A stretch of DNA of 28,031 nt. It comes from DASYHS01 sp035998295 (GTDB taxonomy: Bacteria; Pseudomonadota; Alphaproteobacteria; Azospirillales; Azospirillaceae). The notes below the pieces were generated by a model. It did no database searches, was not told the DNA's origin, and was given only the letters and a program-made list of their open reading frames with translations. Shown here piece by piece: positions 1-8,667 of this stretch. The position numbers and the translations under genes were made by a program. Location of the stretch: NCBI RefSeq assembly GCF_035998295.1, contig NZ_DASYHS010000238.1, forward strand, positions 1-28,031, written 5' to 3'. Every line of letters starts with the position of its first letter. Position 1 is the stretch's first letter.

Positions 1-17
1 GGGCCGTCCAAACCCAG

Positions 18-42
18 GCGGCGTGACACGCTTCCACGCCGC
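18..42. repeat. 8-bp inverted repeat (hairpin) next to the 42-nt palindrome
   Basis: GCGGCGTG at 18-25 pairs with CACGCCGC at 35-42 around a 9-nt loop. It abuts the larger palindrome that begins at 42, so the two make a tandem hairpin pair in non-coding DNA. No T-tract follows on either strand, so calling it a terminator would be inference. Confidence 0.6.
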
Positions 43-83
43 ACGATCCGGTCCGGGGGGCATGCCCCCCGGACCGGATCGTG
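42..83. repeat. perfect 42-nt palindrome (21-bp arms, no spacer)
   Basis: Positions 42-62 are the exact reverse complement of 63-83. The centre is a run of six G, then CATG, then six C. As RNA it would form a very stable hairpin on either strand. It lies about 70 nt downstream of the acylphosphatase stop codon, so one reading is an end-of-operon transcription terminator, possibly bidirectional. No U-tract follows on either side. It could also be a dispersed genomic palindrome or a protein-binding site. The palindrome is seen directly; its role is inferred. Confidence 0.85.
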
Positions 84-91
84 AACGAAGC

Positions 92-135
92 GGACAACTC
101 ACTTGTTACGGCCGCCGGACAACTTGACTTGTTAG
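92..135. repeat. two imperfect direct repeats (GGACAACT-n-CTTGTTA), 25-nt period
   Basis: GGACAACT, then 2-3 nt, then CTTGTTA occurs at 92-108 and again at 117-134. Each copy also has an outer inverted repeat ACAA...TTGT. The repeats lie between the palindrome and the acylphosphatase stop. Such spacing, about 2.5 helical turns, could reflect paired regulator sites for a gene beyond the left edge of the window. Nothing in the window identifies the regulator. Confidence 0.5.
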
Positions 136-151
136 CGACAGTGGGCCGGTT

Positions 152-439
152 TCAGAGCGTGGCCCGCTGCTCGAAACTGTCCCCCGGGTCGGCCGCCGGT
201 TCCACGTCGATGGTGTCCACCCGTGCGAGGCAGGGACCTTCCCGGCATGCCACCACCATGGCGTCCACCGCCGCCGGGTCGCCGGCGAACACCGCCTCCA
301 CCGTGCCGTCCGCCCGGTTGCGCACCCAGCCGGACAGGCCTCGCGCTCGCGCCTGATCGACGGTCCAGCCCCGGAACCACACGCCCTGGACCTTGCCGGA
401 AACGACGACCCTGACCGCCTTGCGCTCCATCGCCGTCAT
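152..439 (-). CDS. acyP: acylphosphatase
   Basis: A 95-residue protein, the usual size for this small cytosolic enzyme, which hydrolyses the carboxyl-phosphate bond of acylphosphates such as acetyl phosphate. The signature GKVQGVWFR (15-23) holds the phosphate-binding loop and catalytic Arg23. GWVRNRADGTVE (37-48) holds catalytic Asn41. The ATG at 439 overlaps the stop of the upstream 2TM gene as ATGA, which supports this start; Met4 (430) is an alternative. It is the last gene of a minus-strand run. Repeats and a perfect palindrome lie directly downstream. Confidence 0.93.
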   Translation of the reverse strand: MTAMERKAVRVVVSGKVQGVWFRGWTVDQARARGLSGWVRNRADGTVEAVFAGDPAAVDAMVVACREGPCLARVDTIDVEPAADPGDSFEQRATL

Positions 440-714
440 CGCCTCCCGCGTCCCGTCGAGCCGAACAGCCCCATGGCGTAAGCGGCATGCAGGGCCAGGG
501 GCGCGCCCCAGCCGACCAGCAGGAAGACGAACCAGGGCCGGTCCGGCGTGAGGACGAAGTTGACGGGGACCAGCACGATCATCACCAGGAAGAAGACGAT
601 CAGATGGTTCAGGAAGCCGCGCAGGCGCCCGCGGCCGCCATCACCGTCGCCGCCAGGGGCGCCGCCAGGGTCGCCATCGGCCTCGCGGCCCGGTTCGTTC
701 TCCGACATCGTCAT
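436..714 (-). CDS. 2TM domain-containing small membrane protein
   Basis: A 92-residue protein with a Gly/Asp-rich hydrophilic N-terminus (about 1-30) followed by two hydrophobic helices at roughly 35-55 and 61-80, separated by a short TPDRPW turn. This layout and the NHLIVFFLVM-type first helix match the '2TM domain' family, which has no known function of its own. A GGAG seven bases upstream supports the ATG at 714 rather than the second ATG at 708. Its stop overlaps the acylphosphatase start by four bases, so the two are probably co-translated. A cytoplasmic-membrane location is inferred from the helices. Confidence 0.8.
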   Translation of the reverse strand: MTMSENEPGREADGDPGGAPGGDGDGGRGRLRGFLNHLIVFFLVMIVLVPVNFVLTPDRPWFVFLLVGWGAPLALHAAYAMGLFGSTGRGRR

Positions 715-736
715 CCGCGCGCTCCGTCGGGGCCGG

Positions 737-1042
737 TCAGTCTTCCTCGAGCAGCGTCGCGAGCTTGAGGGCCAGGCCCATCGAGCCCGCGACCTTCAGC
801 CGCCCGGTGGCGAACGCCAGGGTCGGGCTCAACTGCCCGCTGATCATCCGGTCGAAATTGTCCATCGTCATACGGATCGTGGTATCGGCGTCCCCGGTTC
901 CGCGCGTCAGCGTCGCCGGGCTGCGCGACGCGTCGAGCAGCAGACTGCCGTCGCCGCCGAAGTCGAACAGCGCCGTGCGGCCGAAGGAACGGAAATGGGG
1001 AAGCCTCTGCTTCATCTTGGCTTCGAGTTGGTCGAGCGTCAT
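737..1042 (-). CDS. SCP2 sterol-binding domain protein
   Basis: A 101-residue single-domain protein of the SCP2 (sterol carrier protein 2) fold. The sequence runs from MTLDQLEAKMKQRL through an FDFGGDGSLLLDAS strand pair to the family-typical closing segment FATGRLKVAGSMGLALKLATLL. SCP2 domains bind lipids or acyl-CoA in a hydrophobic cavity; the ligand of the bacterial stand-alone form is not established. The ATG at 1042 is chosen because upstream in-frame sequence (back to 1120) does not resemble the family. It sits 22 nt before the 2TM gene and 94 nt after the ATP12 gene on the same strand. Confidence 0.85.
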   Translation of the reverse strand: MTLDQLEAKMKQRLPHFRSFGRTALFDFGGDGSLLLDASRSPATLTRGTGDADTTIRMTMDNFDRMISGQLSPTLAFATGRLKVAGSMGLALKLATLLEED

Positions 1043-1136
1043 GGCGTCAGGCCCCGTGCAGTCGCTGCGGGCCTGATAGCGGCCCCGGCAGGGATTGGCA
1101 AGCGCGCGGCAGGGCGGCACGGCAGGGTAGCGCGGC

Positions 1137-1844
1137 TCATCCGGCCCGGAGCAGGTCGAGGAAGCGGCGCGTACCCAGGATGTCGGCGCGGATCATCTCG
1201 CGCCGCCGCGCCGCCTCGGCGTCCTCGCCCCATTGCTCGATCTGGAACGTCTCGTCGAGCTGGGACGCCTCGAACGCCTCCTCGGCCGAAACCCGGCCGT
1301 CGTGCAAGGCCAGCGCCAGGACCAGCGAGCCCAGGACCGCGGTCGCGTTCTGCACCCCCGACAAGGTCATGTCGTCGAGCGCCTCCACCGCCGCGCGCAG
1401 CGCCTGGATGGCGCCCTGCGGCTGCTCCACCGGCATCAGGCCCGCGCGTACCGCGAGACGGGCGTCGTAGCGCAGCGCCGCCCAGTCCAGGATCGGCTGC
1501 CACACCCGGGCCTGGCGTTCCTGGAGCGCCGGCTGGGCCTCGTCGGCGCGGTAGCACAGCAGGTCGGTCCCGGCGTAGCGGACCACCCCGTCGACGATCG
1601 CGTCGCGGGCAGGCGCCACCCGATCCACCGCCGTGCTCGCGAGCTGCATCAGCGGCATCGCGTCGGGCCGCACCTCTTCGTCCTGGGCGTCCCATTCGGC
1701 CGCGATGGCGTCCGCGAGCGCCTTCTGCCGCAGGACGAGCGGAGCCCGCCCCGGCGTGCGCAGCGGCCGGCCGTCGAGGCGGACCTCCCACCCTTCGCCC
1801 GGCCCCATCTCGGCGACGGCGACGGTCTTGTAAACTCTCTTCAT
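1137..1844 (-). CDS. ATP12 family F1-ATPase assembly chaperone
   Basis: A 235-residue protein opening MKRVYKTVAV and continuing through RLDGRPLRTPGR, AIAAEWDAQ and MPLMQLASTAVDR, all characteristic of ATP12. The mitochondrial homologue binds free F1 alpha subunit and prevents its aggregation before F1 assembly. The family is essentially restricted to alphaproteobacteria and mitochondria, so it is a good taxonomic marker here. LDDMTLSGVQNATAVLGSLVLALAL is recognisable in the C-terminal half. Its ATG overlaps the HAD gene stop (ATGA), suggesting coupled translation with rluC and the HAD gene. No ATP synthase genes are in the window. Confidence 0.92.
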   Translation of the reverse strand: MKRVYKTVAVAEMGPGEGWEVRLDGRPLRTPGRAPLVLRQKALADAIAAEWDAQDEEVRPDAMPLMQLASTAVDRVAPARDAIVDGVVRYAGTDLLCYRADEAQPALQERQARVWQPILDWAALRYDARLAVRAGLMPVEQPQGAIQALRAAVEALDDMTLSGVQNATAVLGSLVLALALHDGRVSAEEAFEASQLDETFQIEQWGEDAEAARRREMIRADILGTRRFLDLLRAG

Positions 1845-2551
1845 GTCCGAGTTCCCATCGGCTGCAGAAGCCGGCGGACGGCGCCCGGCACCTCCCCGCA
1901 GGTCCGGCAGATCGCCTGGGCGCCGGCGGCCGCCAGCTCTTCCGGCTCGTGATAGCCCCATGCCACGCCCACCGCCCCGACGGCGGCGCTGCGCGCCATC
2001 CCCATGTCGTAAGTCGTGTCGCCGATTACCACCGTGTCCCCCGCCCCGGCGCCGGTCTCGGACATGGCCCGCAGGACCATGTCGGGGTCCGGCTTGCCCG
2101 CGCAGTCGTCGGCGGTCTGGAGCGTCACGAAACGGCTGCGCAGGCCGTGGCGCTCCAGCGTCGACAGCAGGCCGCGGCGCGACTTGCCCGTGGCGATCCC
2201 GAGCAGGACGCCCTCGGCGTCGAGGTCCTCGATCGCCGCCGCGATGCCCGGGAACAGCGGCTCCTCCAGCTCCCCGCGCAGCCGGCTGTCGCGGAACGCC
2301 GTCTTGTAGCGCTCGGCCAGGGTCAGGTGGAGGTCGGGCGGGCCTTCGGGCAGCAGGCGCGCGACCGCGTCGAGGACGGAGAGCCCGACGATGCGCCGGA
2401 CCGCGTGCGGCTCCGGCTCGGGCAGGCCGCAGGACCGCCAGGCCGACGCCATCGCCGAGACGATCGCATGCTGGCTGTCGACCAGGGTCCCGTCGCAGTC
2501 GAAGATCGCGAGCCGCAGGCGGCCCGGCGCGGATGCCGGCTCGCCGCTCAT
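1841..2551 (-). CDS. HAD-superfamily hydrolase (phosphoglycolate phosphatase-like)
   Basis: A 236-residue HAD phosphatase with all four motifs: FDCDGTLVD with nucleophile Asp18 and acid/base Asp20, Thr121 in GIATGKS, Lys153 in AGKPDPD, and the Mg-binding acidic motif IV GDTTYDM around Asp178/Asp182. The helical insert after motif I makes it a C1-cap type like Gph or beta-phosphoglucomutase. The true substrate cannot be read from sequence. ATGA overlaps occur at both ends, with the rluC stop and the ATP12 start, so it sits in the middle of a translationally coupled trio. Its linkage to RluC is common in alphaproteobacteria. Confidence 0.9.
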   Translation of the reverse strand: MSGEPASAPGRLRLAIFDCDGTLVDSQHAIVSAMASAWRSCGLPEPEPHAVRRIVGLSVLDAVARLLPEGPPDLHLTLAERYKTAFRDSRLRGELEEPLFPGIAAAIEDLDAEGVLLGIATGKSRRGLLSTLERHGLRSRFVTLQTADDCAGKPDPDMVLRAMSETGAGAGDTVVIGDTTYDMGMARSAAVGAVGVAWGYHEPEELAAAGAQAICRTCGEVPGAVRRLLQPMGTRT

Positions 2552-3555
2552 TCGGCGTCCGCGAACGGATCGCCGCGCTCCTCCCGGTCGAAGCCGAAAT
2601 AGCCCCAGGTCCGTTCCATGTGCGCGGGCAGCGGCGCGCTCACGTCGATCGCCCGGCCGCCGCGGGGATGCGGGACGATGATGCGCCAGGCGTGCAGGTG
2701 GAGCTGGCGGGGAAGGTCCGCCCCCGCGATGAAGGCCTCCGCCCCGCCGTACTTCCCGTCGCCGAGGATCGGCGTGCCGATCGCCGCCATGTGGACGCGA
2801 AGCTGGTGGGTCCGGCCGGTCAGCGGCCACAGCGCGACCCTCGCCGCCCGCTTGCCCGCGGGCTCAAGCACGCTGTAGAGCGAGACGGCCTTGCGGCCCT
2901 CCTCCTCGTCATGGGCGACGCGCTCGCCGCGGGGGCCCGTCTCCTTCGCCAGCGGGGCGTCGATGCGGCCCTGGAACGGCCGCGGGACGCCGACCGTGAC
3001 GGCCCAATAGTACTTGCGGGCGGTCTTGCCCCGGAACGCCTCGGCGAGCCGGCTGGCCGCGAAGGCGGTGCGCGCCAGCAGCAACACGCCGCTGGTGTCC
3101 TTGTCGAGCCTGTGCACGAGGCGGGGACGCTCCGCCGCGTCGAAACGCAGCAGGTCGAGCATCGCGTCCAGATGCTTCGTCGTCCCGGTCCCGCCCTGGA
3201 CCGCCAGGCCAGCCGGCTTGTCGAACGCGATCACGTCGTCGTCGCGCCACAGCACGCGGGCGAGCAGCGCCCTGGCCTCGGCGTCGCTGACCTTGAGCCT
3301 GTTGAGCCTGTCGGGCGGCCGGTCGCCGGCGTGCCGTCCTTCGGGCTCCTCGCCGAGCGGCGGCACCCTGACCGACTGCCCGGGCTCCAGCCTGGCATTG
3401 GCCTTGGCGCGCTTGCCGTCGACCCGGATCTGGCCGGTGCGCAGCAGCCGCTCCAGGTGACCGTGGCCGAGGTGGGGGAAATGTCGCTTGAACCAGCGGT
3501 CGAGCCTGATGTCGGCCTCGTCCGCCGCGACCACTCGCGTCTGAACCTCGCTCAC
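2548..3555 (-). CDS. rluC: RluA-family 23S rRNA pseudouridine synthase (RluC-like)
   Basis: A 335-residue protein with an N-terminal S4 RNA-binding domain (about 16-77; LDRWFKRHFP, LLRTGQIRVDGKR). The RluA-type catalytic domain carries HRLDKDTSG at 148-156, where Asp151 is the catalytic aspartate. Later motifs include GRTHQLRVHMAAIGTPILGD. RluC isomerises three uridines (955, 2504, 2580 in E. coli) of 23S rRNA. S4 plus this motif set is shared by RluC and RluD; the RluC name follows the usual alphaproteobacterial context next to a HAD gene and ATP12. Its stop overlaps the HAD start by four bases. Confidence 0.9.
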   Translation of the reverse strand: MSEVQTRVVAADEADIRLDRWFKRHFPHLGHGHLERLLRTGQIRVDGKRAKANARLEPGQSVRVPPLGEEPEGRHAGDRPPDRLNRLKVSDAEARALLARVLWRDDDVIAFDKPAGLAVQGGTGTTKHLDAMLDLLRFDAAERPRLVHRLDKDTSGVLLLARTAFAASRLAEAFRGKTARKYYWAVTVGVPRPFQGRIDAPLAKETGPRGERVAHDEEEGRKAVSLYSVLEPAGKRAARVALWPLTGRTHQLRVHMAAIGTPILGDGKYGGAEAFIAGADLPRQLHLHAWRIIVPHPRGGRAIDVSAPLPAHMERTWGYFGFDREERGDPFADAE

Positions 3556-3575
3556 GCCACCCGTTCCGTTTCATT

Positions 3576-3597
3576 GCCCGCCCGGCCTTGGGCGGGC
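3576..3597 (-). terminator. GC hairpin between the DUF429-like gene and rluC
   Basis: GCCCGCCC at 3576-3583 pairs with GGGCGGGC at 3590-3597 around a 6-nt loop. It sits in the 49-nt gap between the upstream gene's TAG stop and the rluC start. There is no U-tract, so it is a weak terminator candidate and could instead be rluC leader structure. Confidence 0.4.
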
Positions 3598-3604
3598 GGG
3601 CACA

Positions 3605-4525
3605 CTATAGGGCGGCGGGACCCGTCCTGTCGCCCCGCCGAATGGCGCCGGTGCCGATACCGAGGCCGACGCCGAAAATCCAGCCGTCCCGGCGGCGGGA
3701 CCGCTCGTCCAGGCGGCAGGGCCGCCAGGCCGATGCCTCCGCGGCGAGGCGGCGCAGGCCCGCCGCCGACACCAGCGCGTCGGCCTGGTGGTCGTCGGGG
3801 GCGCCGCCCGTCCCGGTCGGGCGCGAGCCGAGGCGCGCCAGGCAGCCGTCGAGCGCCGCCCGGTCCCGGACCTTGCGCGTGCCGAAGCCGGCGAGCCGCA
3901 GGAAAAGACGGGGATAGATCTCGACGCAGACCAGGCGGTCCGCGGTCTCGGCCTCGAACGGCCATATCGCGACGTCGCGCCCGAGATCGTGCCTGAGCCG
4001 GCGCAGCACCCGCATTCCCGCAAGCGCGCCGCGGCCGACCTGCTTGCTGCCGATCAGGTGGTAGGGGCTCTGCGGATGGCCGAGGCCTTCCTCCATGCAC
4101 ACCCGCTCGGTCTCGCGCCGGGCGTCCACGTATCCGGCCGGCCGCGGGCCCCGGACCCAGAAATCGGCCGCGAAGGGCGCGGTTTCGACGAAGGGGCTGC
4201 CCAGGAAGTCCGGGGCGTCCCCGCAGGCCCGCTCCACAAGGTCCCAGAGGTCGAAGGCGCCCGCCGCCCCGGGATCGGCGAAATGGCGCCCGGCCTTGGC
4301 GAAGGGGAGCGAGAACGCGAAGTCGAACCCGGCCAGCACCCGGCCGGGAGCGTCCCGCCGCAGCCAGTCGAGCACGGCGCCGCGCGACCACCAGCCGTCC
4401 GGAGCCGGGACCAGCCGCGGCGCCTCGTCGCCCGGGCCGCATTGCGCGACGGCGATGCCCCGGTACCGGCTGCCTCTGGCGCCGGACCAGTCGATGGCGA
4501 CGAAACGGTCGAATTCGGGACTCAT
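3605..4525 (-). CDS. DUF429-like protein with probable RNase H fold, function unknown
   Basis: A 306-residue protein starting MSPEFDRFVAIDWSGARGS. The first strand with Asp12, a second strand VLAGFDFAFSLPFA, a VEIYPRLFLRLAG segment and a late DHQADALVSAAGL segment resemble the DUF429 group of predicted RNase H-like proteins. There the spaced acidic residues would bind metal. No activity is established for this branch, so no biochemical role is assigned. The ATG at 4525 is chosen because upstream in-frame codons lack family character. It is transcribed divergently from msrB across a 146-nt gap and lies 49 nt before rluC. Confidence 0.6.
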   Translation of the reverse strand: MSPEFDRFVAIDWSGARGSRYRGIAVAQCGPGDEAPRLVPAPDGWWSRGAVLDWLRRDAPGRVLAGFDFAFSLPFAKAGRHFADPGAAGAFDLWDLVERACGDAPDFLGSPFVETAPFAADFWVRGPRPAGYVDARRETERVCMEEGLGHPQSPYHLIGSKQVGRGALAGMRVLRRLRHDLGRDVAIWPFEAETADRLVCVEIYPRLFLRLAGFGTRKVRDRAALDGCLARLGSRPTGTGGAPDDHQADALVSAAGLRRLAAEASAWRPCRLDERSRRRDGWIFGVGLGIGTGAIRRGDRTGPAAL

Positions 4526-4555
4526 TGCGCCGGAGGTTCTATCGCGCGCCGGACG

Positions 4556-4595
4556 GCGGGGGAAGCCCCCGCGCCGGGCCGCGGGGCGCGCCCCG
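4556..4595. repeat. two adjacent GC-rich hairpins in the divergent DUF429-like/msrB gap
   Basis: GCGGGGG-AAG-CCCCCGC occupies 4556-4572 (7-bp stem). A 14-nt perfect palindrome CGGGGCGCGCCCCG follows at 4582-4595. Both would lie in the 5' leader of the minus-strand gene or upstream of msrB. I could not place a convincing sigma70 promoter in this gap. Confidence 0.5.
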
Positions 4596-4671
4596 GGACA
4601 AATTTGCGGCAATCTCCCGGCCGCGCATCATATGTATCCGGAACGCAGGCACGATCGCGGAGTTGGTGACG

Positions 4672-5172
4672 ATGATGACGAAACGGCATTTCCTGCTCGG
4701 CAGCGTCGCGGCGCTCGGCGCCGGCATGGCCGCGAGGCTGGGCGCCGGCACGCCGTCGATGGCGGCGCCTGCTCCTTCCGGCGGCTTCGACGTCGTGAAG
4801 ACCGACGCCGAATGGCGGCGCACCCTTACGGCCGAACAGTACCGCGTCCTGCGCGATCACGGCACCGAGCGGGCCGGAACCAGCCCTCTCGACCATGAGA
4901 AGCGCAGCGGCCTCTTCAACTGCGCCGGCTGCGCGCAGCCGGTGTTCTCCTCCGAGGCCAAGTACGACAGCGGCACCGGCTGGCCCAGCTTCTTCAAGCC
5001 GTTGCCGCAAGCGGTCGGCACGTCCGAGGACCGCAGCTGGTTCGCGGTCCGCACCGAAGTGCATTGCGCGCGCTGCGGCGGGCATCTCGGCCACGTCTTC
5101 GACGACGGCCCCGAACCGACGGGGCTGCGCTACTGCATGAACGGCGTCGCGCTCGACTTCGTGCCGGCCTGA
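4672..5172 (+). CDS. msrB: peptide-methionine (R)-S-oxide reductase, exported
   Basis: A 166-residue enzyme that reduces the R epimer of methionine sulfoxide in proteins. Zinc is held by two CxxC pairs (Cys84/87 and Cys132/135). The catalytic cysteine is Cys155 in RYCMNG. E. coli-type MsrB has a recycling Cys in SGCGWPSF; here it is Thr102 (SGTGWPSF), so regeneration must differ. The N-terminus reads MMTKRHFLLG then an Ala/Gly-rich core ending near residue 31, resembling a KR-variant Tat or a Sec signal, so a periplasmic location is inferred. GGAG nine bases upstream favours 4672 over the ATG at 4675. msrA follows 24 nt downstream. Confidence 0.92.
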   Translation: MMTKRHFLLGSVAALGAGMAARLGAGTPSMAAPAPSGGFDVVKTDAEWRRTLTAEQYRVLRDHGTERAGTSPLDHEKRSGLFNCAGCAQPVFSSEAKYDSGTGWPSFFKPLPQAVGTSEDRSWFAVRTEVHCARCGGHLGHVFDDGPEPTGLRYCMNGVALDFVPA

Positions 5173-5196
5173 CGGCCGTTCCCGGAAGGAGGTTCC

Positions 5197-5916
5197 ATGA
5201 TCAGACCATTGCTCCTGGGTCTCGGCCTGAGCGCCCTGCTCGCCGGCCCGGCCGCGACGGCGGCGGGCGCGCAGACGCCGGGGACCGGACAGGCGGCCGG
5301 AACCGAACAGGCGACCGGAACCGAACAGACGACTGCCGTCTTCGCCGGAGGCTGCTTCTGGTGCGTCGAGGAAGCCTTCGACAAGGTGGAAGGCGTGACG
5401 GAGACCGTCTCCGGGTTCACGGCGGGCACGGTTCCGAACCCGTCCTACGAACAGGTGTCGGCCGGCGGCACGGGCCATGCCGAAGCGGTCCGGGTACGCT
5501 ACGATCCCGACGTGGTGGGCTATTCCGAGCTGCTCGACGTGTTCTGGACCAATGTCGACCCGTTCGACGGCGGCGGCCAGTTCTGCGACCGGGGCGACCA
5601 GTACCGGAGCGCGCTGTTCCCGATCGGCGATGAGCAGCAGCGCCTCGCGGAGATTTCCAAGCAGGCCGTCAAACGGCGCTTCGACCAGCCCGTGGCGACC
5701 GGGATCGAGGCGGCCGCGCCGTTCTTCGCGGCGGAAACCTACCACCAGGACTATCACGAGAAGAATCCGCTCACCTACGCGTACTACAAGTGGCGGTGCG
5801 GACGCGCGGAGCGGCTCGAGACCGTCTGGGGCGAGGCCCCGGCCGGTCCCGCCGTCGCCCTGACCGAGGAAGGCCAGGCGACATCCGCGCAGGGCGAGCA
5901 GACGGCTCGTCCGTAG
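5197..5916 (+). CDS. msrA: peptide-methionine (S)-S-oxide reductase, exported
   Basis: A 239-residue MsrA, reducing the S epimer of methionine sulfoxide. The active-site motif GCFWC is at 52-56, with catalytic Cys53. Downstream motifs GGTGHAEAVRV, NVDPFDGGGQFCDRGDQYRS and ETYHQDYHEKNP are all present. Cys201 near the C-terminus is a candidate resolving cysteine. Residues 1-25 form a Sec-type signal peptide (MIRPLLLGLGLSALLAG, Ala-rich end). It is followed by a short low-complexity linker built from GTGQA/GTEQA/GTEQT units (29-45). A strong AAGGAGGT ribosome-binding site precedes the ATG. With MsrB it forms a two-gene periplasmic repair unit. Confidence 0.95.
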   Translation: MIRPLLLGLGLSALLAGPAATAAGAQTPGTGQAAGTEQATGTEQTTAVFAGGCFWCVEEAFDKVEGVTETVSGFTAGTVPNPSYEQVSAGGTGHAEAVRVRYDPDVVGYSELLDVFWTNVDPFDGGGQFCDRGDQYRSALFPIGDEQQRLAEISKQAVKRRFDQPVATGIEAAAPFFAAETYHQDYHEKNPLTYAYYKWRCGRAERLETVWGEAPAGPAVALTEEGQATSAQGEQTARP

Positions 5917-5933
5917 GCGGCGCGGTGGCCGCC
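5916..5933. terminator. short hairpin between convergent msrA and rarA
   Basis: GGCGGC (5916-5921) pairs with GCCGCC (5928-5933) around a 6-nt loop. It fills most of the 19-nt gap between the two convergent stop codons. Position suggests a shared terminator; there is no clear T-tract, so this is tentative. Confidence 0.35.
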
Positions 5934-5935
5934 CG

Positions 5936-7224
5936 TCATTCCTGCGGGCGGTCCCGCAGCTTCGACCAGTAATCGATGCGCTTGCGGATCTCGCGCTCGA
6001 AGCCGCGCTCGACCGGCTGGTAGAACTGCTGGCGCGCCATCGCGTCCGGGAAGTAGTTCTGGCCGCTGAAGCCCTCGGGGGCGTCCGGATCGTAGCGGTA
6101 GCCCTTGCCGTAGCCGAGGTCCTTCATCATCCGCGTCGGCGCGTTCAGGATGTGCATCGGCGGCATCAGCGAGCCGGTCTCGCGCGCCGCGCGCTGGGCG
6201 GCCTTGAAGGCGACGTAGGCGGCGTTCGACTTCGGCGCCGTCGCCAGGTAGATCACGCATTGGGCGAGCGCCAGCTCGCCCTCCGGGCTGCCGAGCCGCT
6301 CGTAGGCGTCCCAGGCCGAGATCGTCTGGCCGAGCGCGTCGGGGTCGGCGAGGCCGATGTCCTCGACCGCCATCCGGACCAGCCGGCGCGCCACGTAGCG
6401 CGGGTCCTCGCCGCCGGCCAGCATCCGCGCCAGCCAGTACAGCGCCGCGTCGCAGTCCGAGCCCCGGACCGACTTGTGCAGCGCGCTGATCAGGTTGTAG
6501 TGCCCCTCCTGCCCCTTGTCGTACAGCGGTGCGCGCTTCTGGACCGTGGCCGCCAGCGCCGCGACGTCGAGGACGCGGCCGGCATCGACCGCGAACACCT
6601 CCTCGCACAGGTTCAGCAGGTAGCGGCCGTCGCCGTCGGCCATCGCCTTCAGCGCCGACCGCGCGTCGCCGTCCAGCGGCAGCGGCCTGCCCATCTCCGC
6701 CTCGGCGCGCGCCAGCAGCCGCTCGAGCGCGGCATCGTCCAGGCGGTTGAGCACCAGCACCTGGCAGCGCGACAGCAGGGCCGCGTTCAGCTCGAAGGAC
6801 GGGTTCTCGGTCGTCGCCCCGACCAGGGTCACCGTGCCGTCCTCGACGAAGGGCAGGAAGCCGTCCTGCTGGGCGCGGTTGAAGCGGTGGATCTCGTCTA
6901 TGAACAGCAGCGTGCCGCGCCCGCCCACGCGGCGCTGACGGGCCGCCTCGAACACCTTGCGCAGGTCGGCGACGCCGGAGAAGACGGCGGACAGCGGCTC
7001 GAAGTGAAGGTCCGTCCGCTCCGCCAGCAGGCGCGCGACCGTCGTCTTGCCGACGCCGGGCGGGCCCCACAGGACCATCGAGGCGATGCGCCGCGCACGC
7101 AGCATGCGGGCGAGCGGCCCGTCGCCGGTCAGCAGGTGCTCCTGCCCGACCACGTCCTCCAGGCGCTCCGGCCGCAGCCGGTCGGCGAGCGGACGGGGGG
7201 CCGACGCATCGAACAGTCCCGGGT

Positions 7225-7228
<4 letters not shown>
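5936..7228 (-). CDS. rarA: replication-associated recombination ATPase RarA (MgsA)
   Basis: A 430-residue clamp-loader-like AAA+ ATPase acting at stalled replication forks with SSB and the RecA pathway. Visible are the N-terminal PLADRLRPERLEDVVGQEHLL box, Walker A GPPGVGKT (55-62), Walker B TLLFIDEIHRF (from 107), sensor region VGATTENPSFEL (137-147) and the family C-terminal domain with PPMHILNAPTRMMK and GYRYDPDAPEGFSGQNYFPD. Length is typical. The ATG at 7228 overlaps the degQ stop as ATGA, fixing the start and implying co-transcription with the protease gene. It converges on msrA downstream. Confidence 0.96.
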
Positions 7229-8622
<1,394 letters not shown>

Positions 8623-8667
8623 GCCGGCCAATTTAGGATCGTGGCTCCTCGGGCGAAAGGGTGCCGC

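Noticed and set aside
548..2602. 684-codon plus-strand open frame
   Set aside because: It lies antisense to the 2TM, SCP2, ATP12 and HAD genes, all recognisable families. Its translation is Arg/Pro/Ala-rich low complexity with no domain, typical of the shadow frames of high-GC genes.
1843..3996. 717-codon plus-strand open frame
   Set aside because: Antisense to the HAD, rluC and DUF429-like genes; composition is Arg/Pro-rich with no recognisable motif.
5274..5331. Short repeated units coding GTGQA/GTEQA/GTEQT in msrA considered as a DNA repeat element
   Set aside because: They are in frame, in the linker just after the signal peptide, and explained as low-complexity protein sequence.
8623..8631. 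TTG start three codons upstream of the chosen degQ ATG
   Set aside because: No better ribosome site, and the signal peptide reads well from the ATG at 8622.
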